A DNA stretch of 64,000 nucleotides from Citrobacter freundii (GTDB lineage: Bacteria; Pseudomonadota; Gammaproteobacteria; Enterobacterales; Enterobacteriaceae): contig NZ_JAALBX010000003.1 in the NCBI RefSeq assembly GCF_011077955.1, positions 62,001-126,000 on the forward strand, given 5' to 3'. Every line of letters begins with the position of its first letter. Within the stretch, counting starts at the first letter, position 1. The position numbers were made by a program, and so were the translations under genes. The notes under the pieces are model-generated. The model had not been told where the DNA came from, did not search any database, and was given only the letters and a program-made list of their open reading frames with translations. Below are positions 18,669 to 27,450 of this stretch, in pieces.

Positions 18669-19619
18669 TCAGACAACGGTTAATTGCCCCGCATAGAGAA
18701 TAAAAAAGCGCAGCAGCAATACGCCGGTCAGGCTGGCGCCGCTTATCAGCAACACGCCGGAGGGCGTGGCTGCCTGCGGCAGTAGCCGTTTTAACAACAT
18801 CGGGATGACAAGCCCAATACCTACCACGCCCGCCCAGAACCACCAGGTCCAGAAACCGCCGCCGAGCGCCGCCACCAGCGAGCGCATTTTTCCGTCATCC
18901 CCTAATGCCAGGCCGACGAAAAACGCCACCAGCAGAAATATTTCCAGCCAGATAACCGGCGTTTCCACTTTATGGAGAAAATGCGCCTCTTTGTTATGCG
19001 GGTCGCGGAACATCGCGAGCAGGGCTACCGCTGCGCCGGAAGAAATCCCGGAGAATAAAAACAGCGCCGGAAGGATCGGGTTGTTTAATAGCGGATAGGA
19101 TTTCAGCGCCGACAGCAGAAAGCCGGTATACGCGCCGAGCAGTACTGCCAGCACCAGCATCAGCGTTTCGATGGCGCGATGAAAAGGCGTCAGCCAGCCG
19201 AGCACGGTGCGCACCAGCGTGAAGCGCGGCAGCCAGCGTTGTTGTAGTCGCAATACGTCGTTTTCGAAGATTTTCGCAAGCCACACCACCATCACAGCCA
19301 TGTAAAGCTGGAACAGCATGACGCCCATCGACATGACTGACGTCAGGCTGTAATGGAACATCAGCTTCCAGAAAGTCCAGGGGCGCGTCAGGTGCAAAAT
19401 CAGGATCAACAGACCCAGAATAATGGTGGTAGGCGCGAGTACCAACGTGGTGCGGATAAGCGTACTTTGCGGGCCGCCAAGGGTCGGGTGATAACGCCGC
19501 AGCAGGACAGACAGCGTAACCAGCCCGGCCGAAATGCCAATCAGGAACAGATAAAGGGCAATCGGCCAGTCCCAGACCAGTGATTCAAAATGGAACGGCG
19601 TTGGATTTACGGGGTTCAT
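18669..19619 (-). CDS. nrfD: NrfD quinol-oxidising membrane subunit
   Basis: A 316-residue NrfD-family integral membrane protein (E. coli 318) with about eight hydrophobic segments. NrfD is thought to oxidise menaquinol and pass electrons to NrfC. The first residues include FHFESLVWDWPIALYLFLIGISAG. It overlaps the stop of nrfC by 4 bases and is transcribed in the nrf operon. Confidence 0.94.
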   Translation of the reverse strand: MNPVNPTPFHFESLVWDWPIALYLFLIGISAGLVTLSVLLRRYHPTLGGPQSTLIRTTLVLAPTTIILGLLILILHLTRPWTFWKLMFHYSLTSVMSMGVMLFQLYMAVMVVWLAKIFENDVLRLQQRWLPRFTLVRTVLGWLTPFHRAIETLMLVLAVLLGAYTGFLLSALKSYPLLNNPILPALFLFSGISSGAAVALLAMFRDPHNKEAHFLHKVETPVIWLEIFLLVAFFVGLALGDDGKMRSLVAALGGGFWTWWFWAGVVGIGLVIPMLLKRLLPQAATPSGVLLISGASLTGVLLLRFFILYAGQLTVV

Positions 19620-20287
19620 TGGGTGACCTCCCCATATTTAAACGGCACGCGGTACACCTTCGGTTTGGTGCCCAGCGCCAGCTTGTAGCGATAGGTCGGT
19701 TTCTTCGCCAGCATCAATGAAATCTCGCTGTTGGGATCGTCGAGATTCCCGAAGGTCAGTGCGCTGGTGGGGCATGAAAGCACACAGGCCGGCAGTTTGC
19801 CTTCCTTAAGGTTTGTTTTACGGCAAAAATCGCATTTATCCGCCGTTTTGCTTTCCGGGTGGATAAACCGCACGCGGTACGGGCAGGCGGCGATACAGTA
19901 CTGGCAGCCCACGCACAGATCGGGGTTTACATCCACAATCCCGGTTGCGGCGTCGCGAAACGACGCCCCGGTCGGGCACACATCCACACAAGGCGCGTGA
20001 TCGCAGTGCTGGCAGGATTTGCGGAAGAACTGGTATTTCACATCCGGAAACTCGCCGATGGGTTGGCTTTGAATAATCGTCAGCCGCGAAACGCCTTTAG
20101 GCACCTTATTCACTTCGCGGCAGGCGTCCATGCAAGCCGTGCAGCCAATACACTTCGACTCGTCGTGGATCATGCCGTAGCGCACGCCGTTAATGGTTAG
20201 CGCATGAGCAATTGACGCTCCCATCGTTCCGCTCACGGCGATCAGTGCCCCCATTCTGGTAACGAATTGACGACGAGAGCATGTCAT
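19616..20287 (-). CDS. nrfC: NrfC periplasmic 4Fe-4S protein
   Basis: A 223-residue ferredoxin-like protein (same length as E. coli). A Tat signal is at the N-terminus ([12 protein letters not shown], Arg5-Arg6). Four clusters are marked by [12 protein letters not shown] near 42, [14 protein letters not shown] near 92, [12 protein letters not shown] near 126, and CDFCRKTN...CVLSCP near 152-172. It transfers electrons from NrfD to NrfB. It overlaps nrfB and nrfD by 4 bases each. Confidence 0.95.
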   Translation of the reverse strand: MTCSRRQFVTRMGALIAVSGTMGASIAHALTINGVRYGMIHDESKCIGCTACMDACREVNKVPKGVSRLTIIQSQPIGEFPDVKYQFFRKSCQHCDHAPCVDVCPTGASFRDAATGIVDVNPDLCVGCQYCIAACPYRVRFIHPESKTADKCDFCRKTNLKEGKLPACVLSCPTSALTFGNLDDPNSEISLMLAKKPTYRYKLALGTKPKVYRVPFKYGEVTQ

Positions 20288-20850
20288 GGATGCTCCTTAC
20301 CCAGATGAACCGAGGACGGGTTGAACGCTGGATTGTCGCGCTGTTCGCGGTGGCAATCGACGCAAAGCTTGATCCGACTCTTATCGTTCAGCGTCTGCAT
20401 CGTGTCCTGCTTCGGATGCAGATTATGGCAACTGGCGCAGGCGACTTTGGTGGCATGCACGTTATGTGGCCAGAACGTTTTTTGCAGTTGTTCAGGCAGG
20501 TGGCACGCCATACAGACGCTGTTCTGCTGCTCAACGTTGTACATCGGATCGTTAAACCGCATGGCGTCTTTCACGCCGTTGCGATGCTCCGGCGAAATAT
20601 TGCCGTGGCAGTTAGTACAAGTGACAGGCAACTGGTTATTCGGGTTGATGGCTTGCGCATGTTTACCGTGCATCCCTTCTTTCTCGGGCTTATGGCAATC
20701 CTGGCAAGCCTTGTCAGGATTGCGCTGTTGCGTCACGGTCCACTGCGAATCGGTATCTGCCTGGGAAGACGGCGCTGCCTGTACGGGTAAAAACCATAAA
20801 CAGCCTAACGCCAGCACCCCAGCAGCTAATAACGAACGTGATACGCTCAT
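20284..20850 (-). CDS. nrfB: NrfB pentahaem cytochrome c
   Basis: A periplasmic cytochrome with five CxxCH haem sites (CQDCH, CTNCH, CMACH, CASCH, CVDCH) behind a signal peptide. It is the electron donor to NrfA. The start is ATG at 20850 with GGAG upstream, giving 188 residues as in E. coli; the frame is open to 20871 but the additional residues are not part of the family. It lies 229 bases from nrfA, separated by a structured spacer, and overlaps nrfC by 4 bases. Confidence 0.95.
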   Translation of the reverse strand: MSVSRSLLAAGVLALGCLWFLPVQAAPSSQADTDSQWTVTQQRNPDKACQDCHKPEKEGMHGKHAQAINPNNQLPVTCTNCHGNISPEHRNGVKDAMRFNDPMYNVEQQNSVCMACHLPEQLQKTFWPHNVHATKVACASCHNLHPKQDTMQTLNDKSRIKLCVDCHREQRDNPAFNPSSVHLGKEHP

Positions 20851-20917
20851 ATTGACTCCATTTCTCGCCACCCCATTAAGCTATTTTGTTTGCCAGATTA
20901 GGCCCGGGCAGTGCTCA

Positions 20918-21077
20918 CAAAGGTTAACCTTTGAACGCCTTTTAGGGCGGCCCCGCGAGGGGTGAGCGATGCGAATAACATCCTCGCGTACTACGTGTAC
21001 GCTCCAGTTTTTCCGCGCTGTCCGTGCCCAATCTGGCTGCGCCAATTACGCTTAATGGAGCAGCTCCTGTTTACAGG
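20918..21077 (-). repeat. Highly structured spacer between nrfA and nrfB
   Basis: The spacer holds several perfect palindromes or hairpins: CAAAGGTTAACCTTTG (20918-20933), CCCC-GCGA-GGGG (20951-20962), GCGTAC-N5-GTACGC (20986-21002), GGAGC-A-GCTCC (21057-21067) and CCTGT-TT-ACAGG (21066-21077). It also carries GGGGTGAGCG, a string found at the end of ERIC repeats. It lies inside a transcribed operon and has no ORF. It may be an intercistronic repeat that modulates stability or expression of nrfB relative to nrfA. I see no second copy in the window. Confidence 0.5.
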
Positions 21078-21079
21078 GG

Positions 21080-22525
21080 TTATTTGCCTTCAGTTCCCAG
21101 CAATCCGTTTTGACGCGCTTGCTCGTCCCACTGCGGTACCACGGTTTTCAGGAAGTCTTGTTTCTCGGCGTTGATTTTCTGCATATCCAGGCCAATCGCC
21201 GCCTGCGCTTTTTCTTTGGTCGAAATATCCGGCAGTTGAACCTCTTGCGTAATGCCTTTGGTGGCCAGCAAACGAATCAGCTTAGCGCGGGCATCGGCGG
21301 CTTTGTTCAGTGCGGTGCCGAGCATACGCAGCGCTTCATCCGGAGCGTGCATATGAATGCCATGAGAGGCGATGGCCAGATCCCAGCGCCATTGCGCGTG
21401 GCGGATATCGGTCTGAATCGGTTTCATCTCTTCGTCAGTCGCCCCGGCATCCAGCGCCGCTTTGGCTTCGAAGTGCGCGTGCACCAACTGAACTTCCACT
21501 TTGCGTTTCAGATCCTGAATAGCCGCTTTACGCTCGGCGACCACTGATTGCAGCGCTTCTTTGGTCTGGGTATGGCAGTTTTTACAGGTCTGATCGAAGG
21601 TATCGAACGGGTTACCAATCTTATGGCTGGTAAACATTTTGCCTTCGGCGTTCTGCAACTTCGGCATATGGCAGTCGATACAGGTCACGTTGTTTTTGCC
21701 GTGGATGCCTGCGCTCCAGGTTTCATATTCCGGATGCTGCGCTTTAAGCATGGGGGTTTTCGACAGCGGATTGACCCAGTCGGAGAAGGCGATGTCGTCG
21801 TAATATTTTTCCATGCCGTCAACGTTCGGACCGTTATCCCACGGGAATTTCACCTGTTTATTTTTGCCGTCGAAATAGTATTCAACGTGGCACTGACCGC
21901 AGACCATGGACTGTTGGTCCAGACGGCTGGCCTTATCAAACGGCTTGCCGATGGTTTCCATGGCGCGCGCTGCATATGGACGCGACAGGGTGAGCGCCGG
22001 TTTGCCTTTCGCGAAGTCTTCAGAGGCGGTGTTATGACAGTCGGCACAGCCTAAGTTATTGACGATTTCCGGTCCGCCACGTGCCCATTTGCCATGGAAA
22101 TAACCAGCTTCGCCCTCTTTTTGAATCAGGCGAGCCACATCAGGGCTTTTACAGCTCCAGCAGGCCATGGGCAGCGGGCCATCTTCGGCGGTTTTTGGCG
22201 CGCCGGTACGTAGCGTTTCACGTACATCAGTCAGCGCGTAAGCGTGACCGCGCGGTTTGTTGTAATCCCGCGAGAACGGATAGCCTGCCCACAGGATCAC
22301 CATATTCGGATCGTCTGCCAGCGCATCTTCACGTTCCGATTGCTCGCTGGTGGCTTTCCATGAATTAAATTGGTCGGGGTGTTTATTTGCGAAGACTTCA
22401 TTATGCGTTTCAATTTTCGCAGGGGGTGTTGCTGAGGGAGCTTGTTCTGCATGCGCCGTACTCAACAACAATAAACCGGCGAATAGGCTCCAGAAGTAGG
22501 GGAGAAATTTGCTTATCCTGGCCAT
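21080..22525 (-). CDS. nrfA: NrfA pentahaem cytochrome c nitrite reductase
   Basis: A 481-residue periplasmic enzyme reducing nitrite to ammonium with six electrons. It has a signal peptide (LLLLSTAHA) and five haem sites: the special CWSCK catalytic haem near residue 127, then CADCH, CGQCH, CIDCH and CKNCH. It aligns with E. coli NrfA nearly throughout. I chose the ATG at 22525; the frame is open from a TTG at 22540, but GGA lies 6 bases before the ATG. First gene of the operon; an FNR-like box at 22648-22661 lies at about -41.5 from a predicted start. Confidence 0.97.
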   Translation of the reverse strand: MARISKFLPYFWSLFAGLLLLSTAHAEQAPSATPPAKIETHNEVFANKHPDQFNSWKATSEQSEREDALADDPNMVILWAGYPFSRDYNKPRGHAYALTDVRETLRTGAPKTAEDGPLPMACWSCKSPDVARLIQKEGEAGYFHGKWARGGPEIVNNLGCADCHNTASEDFAKGKPALTLSRPYAARAMETIGKPFDKASRLDQQSMVCGQCHVEYYFDGKNKQVKFPWDNGPNVDGMEKYYDDIAFSDWVNPLSKTPMLKAQHPEYETWSAGIHGKNNVTCIDCHMPKLQNAEGKMFTSHKIGNPFDTFDQTCKNCHTQTKEALQSVVAERKAAIQDLKRKVEVQLVHAHFEAKAALDAGATDEEMKPIQTDIRHAQWRWDLAIASHGIHMHAPDEALRMLGTALNKAADARAKLIRLLATKGITQEVQLPDISTKEKAQAAIGLDMQKINAEKQDFLKTVVPQWDEQARQNGLLGTEGK

Positions 22526-22620
22526 GAGCGTTCCGTCCAAAGTAAGCCGCGTCTGTGCGGTTATTTTTATTCACTAAAGGGAATGGCAATAATTGCCATC
22601 TCGACATTGCTCTGAGCGTA

Positions 22621-22661
22621 AAATTAGCAAAAACCACACTAAAAATATTGTTTTCGATCAA
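22621..22661 (-). promoter_or_regulatory. nrf promoter with FNR-like box
   Basis: On the minus strand TTGATCGAAAACAA (22661-22648) matches the FNR consensus at 9 of 10 positions. A -10 element TAATTT (22626-22621) lies downstream, giving a predicted start near 22613 and placing the FNR box centre close to -41.5, the class II position used at E. coli nrfA. Confidence 0.7.
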
Positions 22662-22812
22662 GAGTAAAGTTGAGTAAGTAAATATATATGGCGGCTTAAA
22701 ATGCTTATGAGAACAAGTGGTTATGCAATCGCTATTAATTGCAGTGGAATAAATGACATCGCCTGCATAATGACAAAAATAGCAGGATCGGCGATCACGA
22801 AATATTTAAAAT

Positions 22813-22828
22813 ACCCATTTGTGGGTAT
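22813..22828. promoter_or_regulatory. NarL/NarP-like 7-2-7 palindrome
   Basis: TACCCAT-TT-GTGGGTA fits two inverted NarL/NarP heptamers (TACYYMT) in the 7-2-7 arrangement, with one imperfect last base. It is near -207 from the predicted nrf start, further than the -74.5 site of E. coli. It might be unrelated to nrf. Confidence 0.4.
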
Positions 22829-23251
22829 TGATTATGAGATGGATCAAAAATGCATGTTTAGCGGGATATTTATGTTTATGCGCTTTAACATGCCGTTTTT
22901 TTAGCAAGAATAAAAGGGGGTTTATTTAATTTATTATTAAAGTAGTCCCGTCAATTCACTGCGTGTTGATGAACGCCGCATCCCCTTCTTTTTAGCGCTA
23001 CTCATCCCGGCCAGACCGGTTCATAGATTGCTGCCTGACGATGGCCTGAAACGTAGCCGAATGATTTGTCGTATTAACGCAAATTATCGCTTGATTAAGC
23101 GCGCCGAATATCATCACGACATGTAACAGTTAACACTTTGTTCACTAATAACTTTTTCGAATGTATTAAGTCATTTTTAGCATTTGGCGAAGCGAATAAC
23201 TTATGGGAGCGTAATAGCACACTAATAAAGGCAGGATTATCAGAGGAAACG

Positions 23252-24079
23252 ATGGCACAACACAATCACGTACAGCGCAAAGCACTGCTGGCTCTGGCTA
23301 TGGTGGCATTAGGCGGTTTTGCCGCCAGTGCGCAGGCTGACCAATTGGCTGATATTAAAAAAGCAGGCGTCGTTAAAGTCGCGACCTTTGACGCGAATCC
23401 GCCCTTTGGCGCTGTGGACGCGAAAACCCATGAAATCGTCGGCTACGATGTCGATTTCGCTAAAGCGCTGGCCAAATCCCTTGGCGTAAAACTGGAACTG
23501 GTCGCCACTAATCCGGCAAACCGTATTCCTTTATTGCAGTCCGGCAAAGCGGATCTGATTGTGGCCGATATAACCATCACCCCGGAACGCGCCCAGGTGA
23601 TTGATTTCTCCACGCCATACTTTGTTACGGGCCAACAGTTCCTGGTCCCGGCGAAATCGCCGGACAAACTCGACGACTACAGCCGCGCGCGTATCGGCGC
23701 CGTAAAAGGGACGACTGGCGAACAAGCGCTGCATCAGCGTTACCCGTCAGCCCGTGTGATGGCGTATGACGATATCCCGCTGGCCCTGACGGCGCTGCGT
23801 AATGGCAACGTTCAGGCCATTACCCAGGACAGCACTATTCTGGCAGGCCTGTTAGCGGGCGCGCCGGATAAAGCCAACTTCAAAATTCTGCCGGATCTGT
23901 TAAGTAAAGAAGAGATAGGCGTAGGCGTGAAAAAGGGCGAAACCGCGCTTTTAAAAGCGGTGAATGATGAACTGGTGAACCTTGAGAAAAACGGTGAAGC
24001 CAGCCGTATCTACGACACCTGGTTTGGCCCGTCTACCCAGACGCCGCAACCGCGTTCCTTTACGATAGAAGCGAAGTAA
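23252..24079 (+). CDS. Amino-acid ABC transporter, periplasmic binding protein
   Basis: A 275-residue family 3 solute-binding protein. A signal peptide (ALLALAMVALGGFAASAQA) is followed by DQLADIKKAGVVKVATFDANPPFG, VGYDVDFAKALAKSLG, and DLIVADITITPERAQVIDFSTPY, all typical of polar amino-acid binding proteins of the HisJ/GlnH/FliY group. The ATG at 23252 has AGAGGA 5 bases upstream; the frame extends upstream to 23138 but without a signal peptide there. It starts an operon with ATPase and two permease genes. Substrate is unknown, likely a polar amino acid. Confidence 0.88.
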   Translation: MAQHNHVQRKALLALAMVALGGFAASAQADQLADIKKAGVVKVATFDANPPFGAVDAKTHEIVGYDVDFAKALAKSLGVKLELVATNPANRIPLLQSGKADLIVADITITPERAQVIDFSTPYFVTGQQFLVPAKSPDKLDDYSRARIGAVKGTTGEQALHQRYPSARVMAYDDIPLALTALRNGNVQAITQDSTILAGLLAGAPDKANFKILPDLLSKEEIGVGVKKGETALLKAVNDELVNLEKNGEASRIYDTWFGPSTQTPQPRSFTIEAK

Positions 24080-24080
24080 T

Positions 24081-24899
24081 ATGCTGGCAGGCCTCATCAC
24101 TCGTTCCGCGGCATCGTCCGCGGATTTTTCACATCTGGAGCAGGCGCGCGTTGAGTTTCGCGACGTGGTAAAACAGTACGGCGATCACCGGGTTTTGAAC
24201 GGCATTAATTTGACGATTAATCCCGGCGAAGTGGTGGCGATCCTCGGGCCTTCCGGGTCCGGGAAATCGACACTGATCCGGCTTATCAACCAGCTTGAGC
24301 CGTTAAGCGGCGGTGATATTCTCATCGACAATAAACCCACCCGGGGGATTGAAGGCCGCGCGCTGCGCGAACTGCGCAGCCGGGTTGGCTTTGTGTTTCA
24401 GCAATTCAACCTGTATGCCCATCTGACCGCGCGTCAGAACATCACGCTGGCGCTGGTGCAGGTTCACGGCTGGAAGCAGGCCGCGGCAGACGAACGCGCC
24501 CGGGAATTGTTGCAACAGGTCGGTCTGGCGGACAAAGCCGACCAACTCCCCGCGCAGCTTTCCGGTGGGCAGCAGCAACGCGTGGCGATAGCCCGGGCGT
24601 TAGCCTCTTCCCCGCAAATTATCCTGTTTGATGAACCGACGTCTGCGCTGGATCCTGAGATGATCGGCGAAGTGCTGTACGTCATGAAGACCCTGGCGCA
24701 CAGCGGCATCACGATGATTGTCGTCACGCATGAAATGCAGTTTGCCCGTGAGATTGCCGATCGCGTGGTATTTATCGATGGCGGCGACATTCTCGAAGTG
24801 GCTGCGCCGGCGACATTTTTCACCGCACCTGAACACCCTCGCGCCCAGCGCTTTTTGAAGAAAGTGCTCGACCCGTTACACCAGGAGCGGCCCGACTGA
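24081..24899 (+). CDS. Amino-acid ABC transporter ATP-binding protein
   Basis: A 272-residue GlnQ/HisP-type ATPase. Walker A GPSGSGKSTL is near residue 57, Q-loop VFQQFNLYAHLTA near 105, signature LSGGQQQRVAIARAL near 160, and Walker B IILFDEPTSALDPEM near 183, with the H-loop VTHEM near 217. An N-terminal extension of about 25 residues precedes the nucleotide-binding domain. It begins one base after the binding-protein stop codon and overlaps the next permease gene by one base. Confidence 0.92.
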   Translation: MLAGLITRSAASSADFSHLEQARVEFRDVVKQYGDHRVLNGINLTINPGEVVAILGPSGSGKSTLIRLINQLEPLSGGDILIDNKPTRGIEGRALRELRSRVGFVFQQFNLYAHLTARQNITLALVQVHGWKQAAADERARELLQQVGLADKADQLPAQLSGGQQQRVAIARALASSPQIILFDEPTSALDPEMIGEVLYVMKTLAHSGITMIVVTHEMQFAREIADRVVFIDGGDILEVAAPATFFTAPEHPRAQRFLKKVLDPLHQERPD

Positions 24900-25678
24900 T
24901 GTTTAATCTGGACTGGCATGGGGTGCTGACCGGGCTTCCCCTGCAATGGATTATTTCTGGTTTCCTGACCACGATATGGGTGTCGTTAGCCGGTATGGCT
25001 TTAGCCACCGTGCTGGCAGTACTGTTTCTGGCGCTGCGGCTGGCAGGCGGCGCGGGTGGCCGCGCGGTCGTAGCGGCCTGGGTGTCAGTGTTTCGCAATA
25101 CCCCGCTGCTGGTGCAGCTTCTGTTCTGGTATTTCGCAGCGTGGAACCTGTTGCCGCTGGCGGCGCGCGATTTCGTGAATGCCGATCATGCCTGGTCGAT
25201 TCTGCCGGGGGATGTCTGGTGGCTGACACCGGAATTTCTCTGCTCGGCCTGGGGCCTTGGTGTGTTTACGTCAGCGTTTTTAATTGAAGAGATTGAGGCG
25301 GGCCTGAGCGCCGTCTCGCACGGTCAGCGGGAGGCGGCGCTTTCCCAGGGGTTTTCCACCTGGGCGCTGTTCCGCTGCGTGCTTTTGCCGCAGGGGCTGG
25401 CAAACGCCTGGCAGCCAATCGTGGGGCAGTATCTCAATTTGATGAAACTGTCGTCGCTGGCAAGCGGCATCGGTTTTGCCGAACTCACCTACCAGGTGCG
25501 CCAGATTGAGAGCTACAACGCGCACGCGCTGGAAGCTTTTGCCGTGGGGACGGTGCTCTATTTATTACTCGGTGTGGTCATGGGCGTGGTGCTCGCAAGC
25601 GTCGAGCCGGGGAAAAGGCGCAAAAAAGCCCTGACCCAACGCGCCTTCGTGCAAAGCGAGGTGCAACGTGATCGCTAA
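24899..25678 (+). CDS. Amino-acid ABC transporter permease 1
   Basis: A 259-residue HisMQ-family permease with about five membrane segments and an EAA loop (GQREAALSQGFSTWALFRCVLLPQGLANA near residues 139-168). It lies downstream of the ATPase and overlaps the second permease gene by 11 bases, as expected for a heterodimeric channel. The phrase RNTPLLVQLLFW near 64-75 is typical of the family. Confidence 0.9.
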   Translation: MFNLDWHGVLTGLPLQWIISGFLTTIWVSLAGMALATVLAVLFLALRLAGGAGGRAVVAAWVSVFRNTPLLVQLLFWYFAAWNLLPLAARDFVNADHAWSILPGDVWWLTPEFLCSAWGLGVFTSAFLIEEIEAGLSAVSHGQREAALSQGFSTWALFRCVLLPQGLANAWQPIVGQYLNLMKLSSLASGIGFAELTYQVRQIESYNAHALEAFAVGTVLYLLLGVVMGVVLASVEPGKRRKKALTQRAFVQSEVQRDR

Positions 25679-26336
25679 TCTCACTGTGATTACCGATAAC
25701 CTCGATTATCTGTTGTGGGGCCGTATGGCGCAGGGTGAGCCGGGCGGCGTACTGCTCACGCTGATGATGGCGCTTGGCGCAGGCGTACTGGCATTGCCCG
25801 GCGGGATTGCGCTCGCCTGTCTGGCCTGGCGCTATGACGGTTTGGTGCGGCGGGTGCTGTTTGCCTGGGCGGAGCTAATTCGCGGCATTCCGCTCATCTT
25901 CGTTATCTTCTGGCTGTGGTATTTACTGCCCATGATGACGGGCATCGATCTGCCGGGTGCGGTCACGGTGACCCTGGCGCTGGCGTGGTTCACCTCGGCT
26001 TCGGTAATGCACTCCACGCTTGCCGGGCTTAACGCGTTGCAAGCGGGGCAATATGAAGCGGCGTTGACCCAGGGGTTCAGCCCATGGCAGGCGCTCAGGC
26101 TGATTCTGCTGCCGCAAGTGTTGCGCAATGTTTTGCCGTCGCTGGTGGGGATTTTTATCGGTTTGCTAAAAGACACGTCACTGGCGTTTATTGTCAATGT
26201 GCCGGAGCTGACTACGGTGGCAGGGCAGGTTAACAGCCGGGTGCAGATTTATCCGGCCGCGATTTTTATCTTTGTCGGTGTGGTCTACTACTTGCTGTGC
26301 AGCGGTTTAGGCGTCCTGGCCCGACGCTGGCAATAG
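25668..26336 (+). CDS. Amino-acid ABC transporter permease 2
   Basis: A 222-residue HisMQ-family permease with RGIPLIFVIFWLWYLLP near residue 70 and an EAA loop (GQYEAALTQGFSPWQALRLILLPQVLRNV near 124-152). It pairs with permease 1 to form the channel. It ends the four-gene transporter operon; a terminator (26353-26382) follows and also faces the convergent map gene. Confidence 0.9.
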   Translation: MIANLTVITDNLDYLLWGRMAQGEPGGVLLTLMMALGAGVLALPGGIALACLAWRYDGLVRRVLFAWAELIRGIPLIFVIFWLWYLLPMMTGIDLPGAVTVTLALAWFTSASVMHSTLAGLNALQAGQYEAALTQGFSPWQALRLILLPQVLRNVLPSLVGIFIGLLKDTSLAFIVNVPELTTVAGQVNSRVQIYPAAIFIFVGVVYYLLCSGLGVLARRWQ

Positions 26337-26352
26337 CGAGCGCTTCAGCCAT

Positions 26353-26382
26353 AAAAAAAGCGCGCCGCGGGCGCGCTTTTTT
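26353..26382. terminator. Bidirectional terminator between ABC operon and map-like gene
   Basis: GCGCGC (26360-26365) and GCGCGC (26371-26376) form a hairpin flanked by seven A and six T bases, so it can act in both directions between the convergent genes. Confidence 0.88.
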
Positions 26383-26388
26383 ATCACC

Positions 26389-27171
26389 TTATAACGGGGC
26401 GTAATCGCCAACGCCATCCGGCCACGGTGTCAGCAGGTCATAACCGCTGTCTGTCACCGCCACGGTATGTTCCCACTGGGCCGACAGCGAACGGTCTTTG
26501 GTCACCACCGTCCAGCCATCATTGAGTACACTGGTCGCGGCTTTACCGGCGTTGATCATCGGCTCAATTGTGAAAATCATCCCCGGCTCCAGCACAAGAC
26601 CGGTGCCCGGCGTACCGTAGTGCAGAATTTGGGGTTCGTCGTGATATTCACGCCCTACGCCGTGCCCACAATATTCCCGCACCACAGAAAAACCGGCGTC
26701 TTCGGCCACACGCTGAATTGCCGCGCCAATGTCGCCTAAGGTGGCGCCCGGACGTACCGTTTTAATGCCTGCAACCATCGAATCATAGGTCACATCAACC
26801 AGGCGCCGCGCGCGGATAGACGGTTCGCCCACAAAATACATGCGGCTGGTATCGCCGTACCAGCCATCTTTAATAATCGCCACATCGATATTGACGATAT
26901 CGCCCGCCTTGAGCCGTTTGTCAGACGGGATGCCGTGGCACACCACATGGTTTACCGAGGTGCATACCGTTTTGGTATAGCCGTGATAACCAATATTCGC
27001 CGGGATAACGTGCAGCTCATTCACCAGATAGTCATGGCAGATCCTGTCAATCTCATCGGTGGTTATGCCCGGCTGCACGTACGGGGTGATCATTTCCAGT
27101 ACTTTGGCGGCCGCGTGGCCTGCGGCGCGCGCCATTTCAATTTCCTGCTGAGTATGAAGAACGATTGTCAT
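26389..27171 (-). CDS. Type I methionine aminopeptidase paralogue coupled to a ParD-like protein
   Basis: A 260-residue MetAP type I. All metal and catalytic residues are intact: His79 (NHVVCHGIP), Asp96 and Asp107 (NIDVAIIKDGWYGDTSR), His170 (GHGVGREYHDEP), Glu203 (TIEPM) and Glu234 (WEHTVAV). It should remove N-terminal methionine from nascent proteins. The housekeeping map gene in enterobacteria is beside rpsB, so this is probably a second copy. It overlaps the ParD-like gene by 4 bases (ATGA) and sits where a toxin gene would be in a ParDE-type operon. Whether it acts as a toxin or a specialised peptidase is unknown. Confidence 0.92.
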   Translation of the reverse strand: MTIVLHTQQEIEMARAAGHAAAKVLEMITPYVQPGITTDEIDRICHDYLVNELHVIPANIGYHGYTKTVCTSVNHVVCHGIPSDKRLKAGDIVNIDVAIIKDGWYGDTSRMYFVGEPSIRARRLVDVTYDSMVAGIKTVRPGATLGDIGAAIQRVAEDAGFSVVREYCGHGVGREYHDEPQILHYGTPGTGLVLEPGMIFTIEPMINAGKAATSVLNDGWTVVTKDRSLSAQWEHTVAVTDSGYDLLTPWPDGVGDYAPL

Positions 27172-27416
27172 TGCGCGGCGCCTTCTTTGGTTTCGGGAAA
27201 GGTATCATCCAGTAACGTGGTAATGTCCACGCCACCTTTAAGTTCAGCGTGCATAAGCGCACGGGTTAATTGCTGGTGAGTCAGATGCGGGTATAGCTCC
27301 GCCAACATGCCGATTTTCATCCAGTGTTCCGCCTGGGCATTAATCGAGCGACCCATCGCATTACTGGCAACGCGTAGATTTTCATGCATCAGATCAGAGA
27401 TCTTAACGATACCCAT
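27168..27416 (-). CDS. ParD-like DNA-binding protein
   Basis: An 82-residue protein beginning MGIVKISDLMHENLRVASNAMGRSINAQAEHWMKIG, the pattern of ParD-like (ribbon-helix-helix related) proteins that have a beta-strand followed by two helices. A GGTGG ribosome site lies 3 bases before the ATG. A perfect inverted repeat (27425-27450) directly upstream would suit autoregulation. It is followed by the MetAP gene with a 4-base overlap. The usual ParE toxin is missing. Function inferred from family resemblance. Confidence 0.75.
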   Translation of the reverse strand: MGIVKISDLMHENLRVASNAMGRSINAQAEHWMKIGMLAELYPHLTHQQLTRALMHAELKGGVDITTLLDDTFPETKEGAAQ

Positions 27417-27424
27417 AAGCCACC

Positions 27425-27450
27425 TATACGAATCATATATGTTTCGTATA
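27425..27450 (-). promoter_or_regulatory. Palindromic operator before the ParD-like/MetAP operon
   Basis: TATACGAA (27425-27432) and TTCGTATA (27443-27450) form 8-base arms around a 10-base spacer. The site ends 8 bases before the ParD-like ATG, so binding would cover the promoter -10 region or transcript start. Palindromes like this are typical operators for ParD-type autorepressors. Confidence 0.65.

Larger units (their letters stand above)
22526..23251. other. Intergenic region between nrfA and the ABC transporter
   Basis: A 726-base AT-rich region separating two divergent operons. It holds the nrf promoter (FNR-like box 22648-22661) and a NarL/NarP-like palindrome (22813-22828). An open frame at 22701-22904 has no ribosome site or recognisable family and I do not consider it a gene. 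The ABC transporter promoter is not identified. Confidence 0.6.

Noticed and set aside
22701-22904. 67-codon ORF between nrfA and the ABC transporter
   Set aside because: Methionine- and phenylalanine-rich AT-driven frame with no ribosome site; contains the NarL-like palindrome.
26389-27416. Classical ParDE toxin-antitoxin system
   Set aside because: The second gene is a complete methionine aminopeptidase, not a ParE-fold protein.
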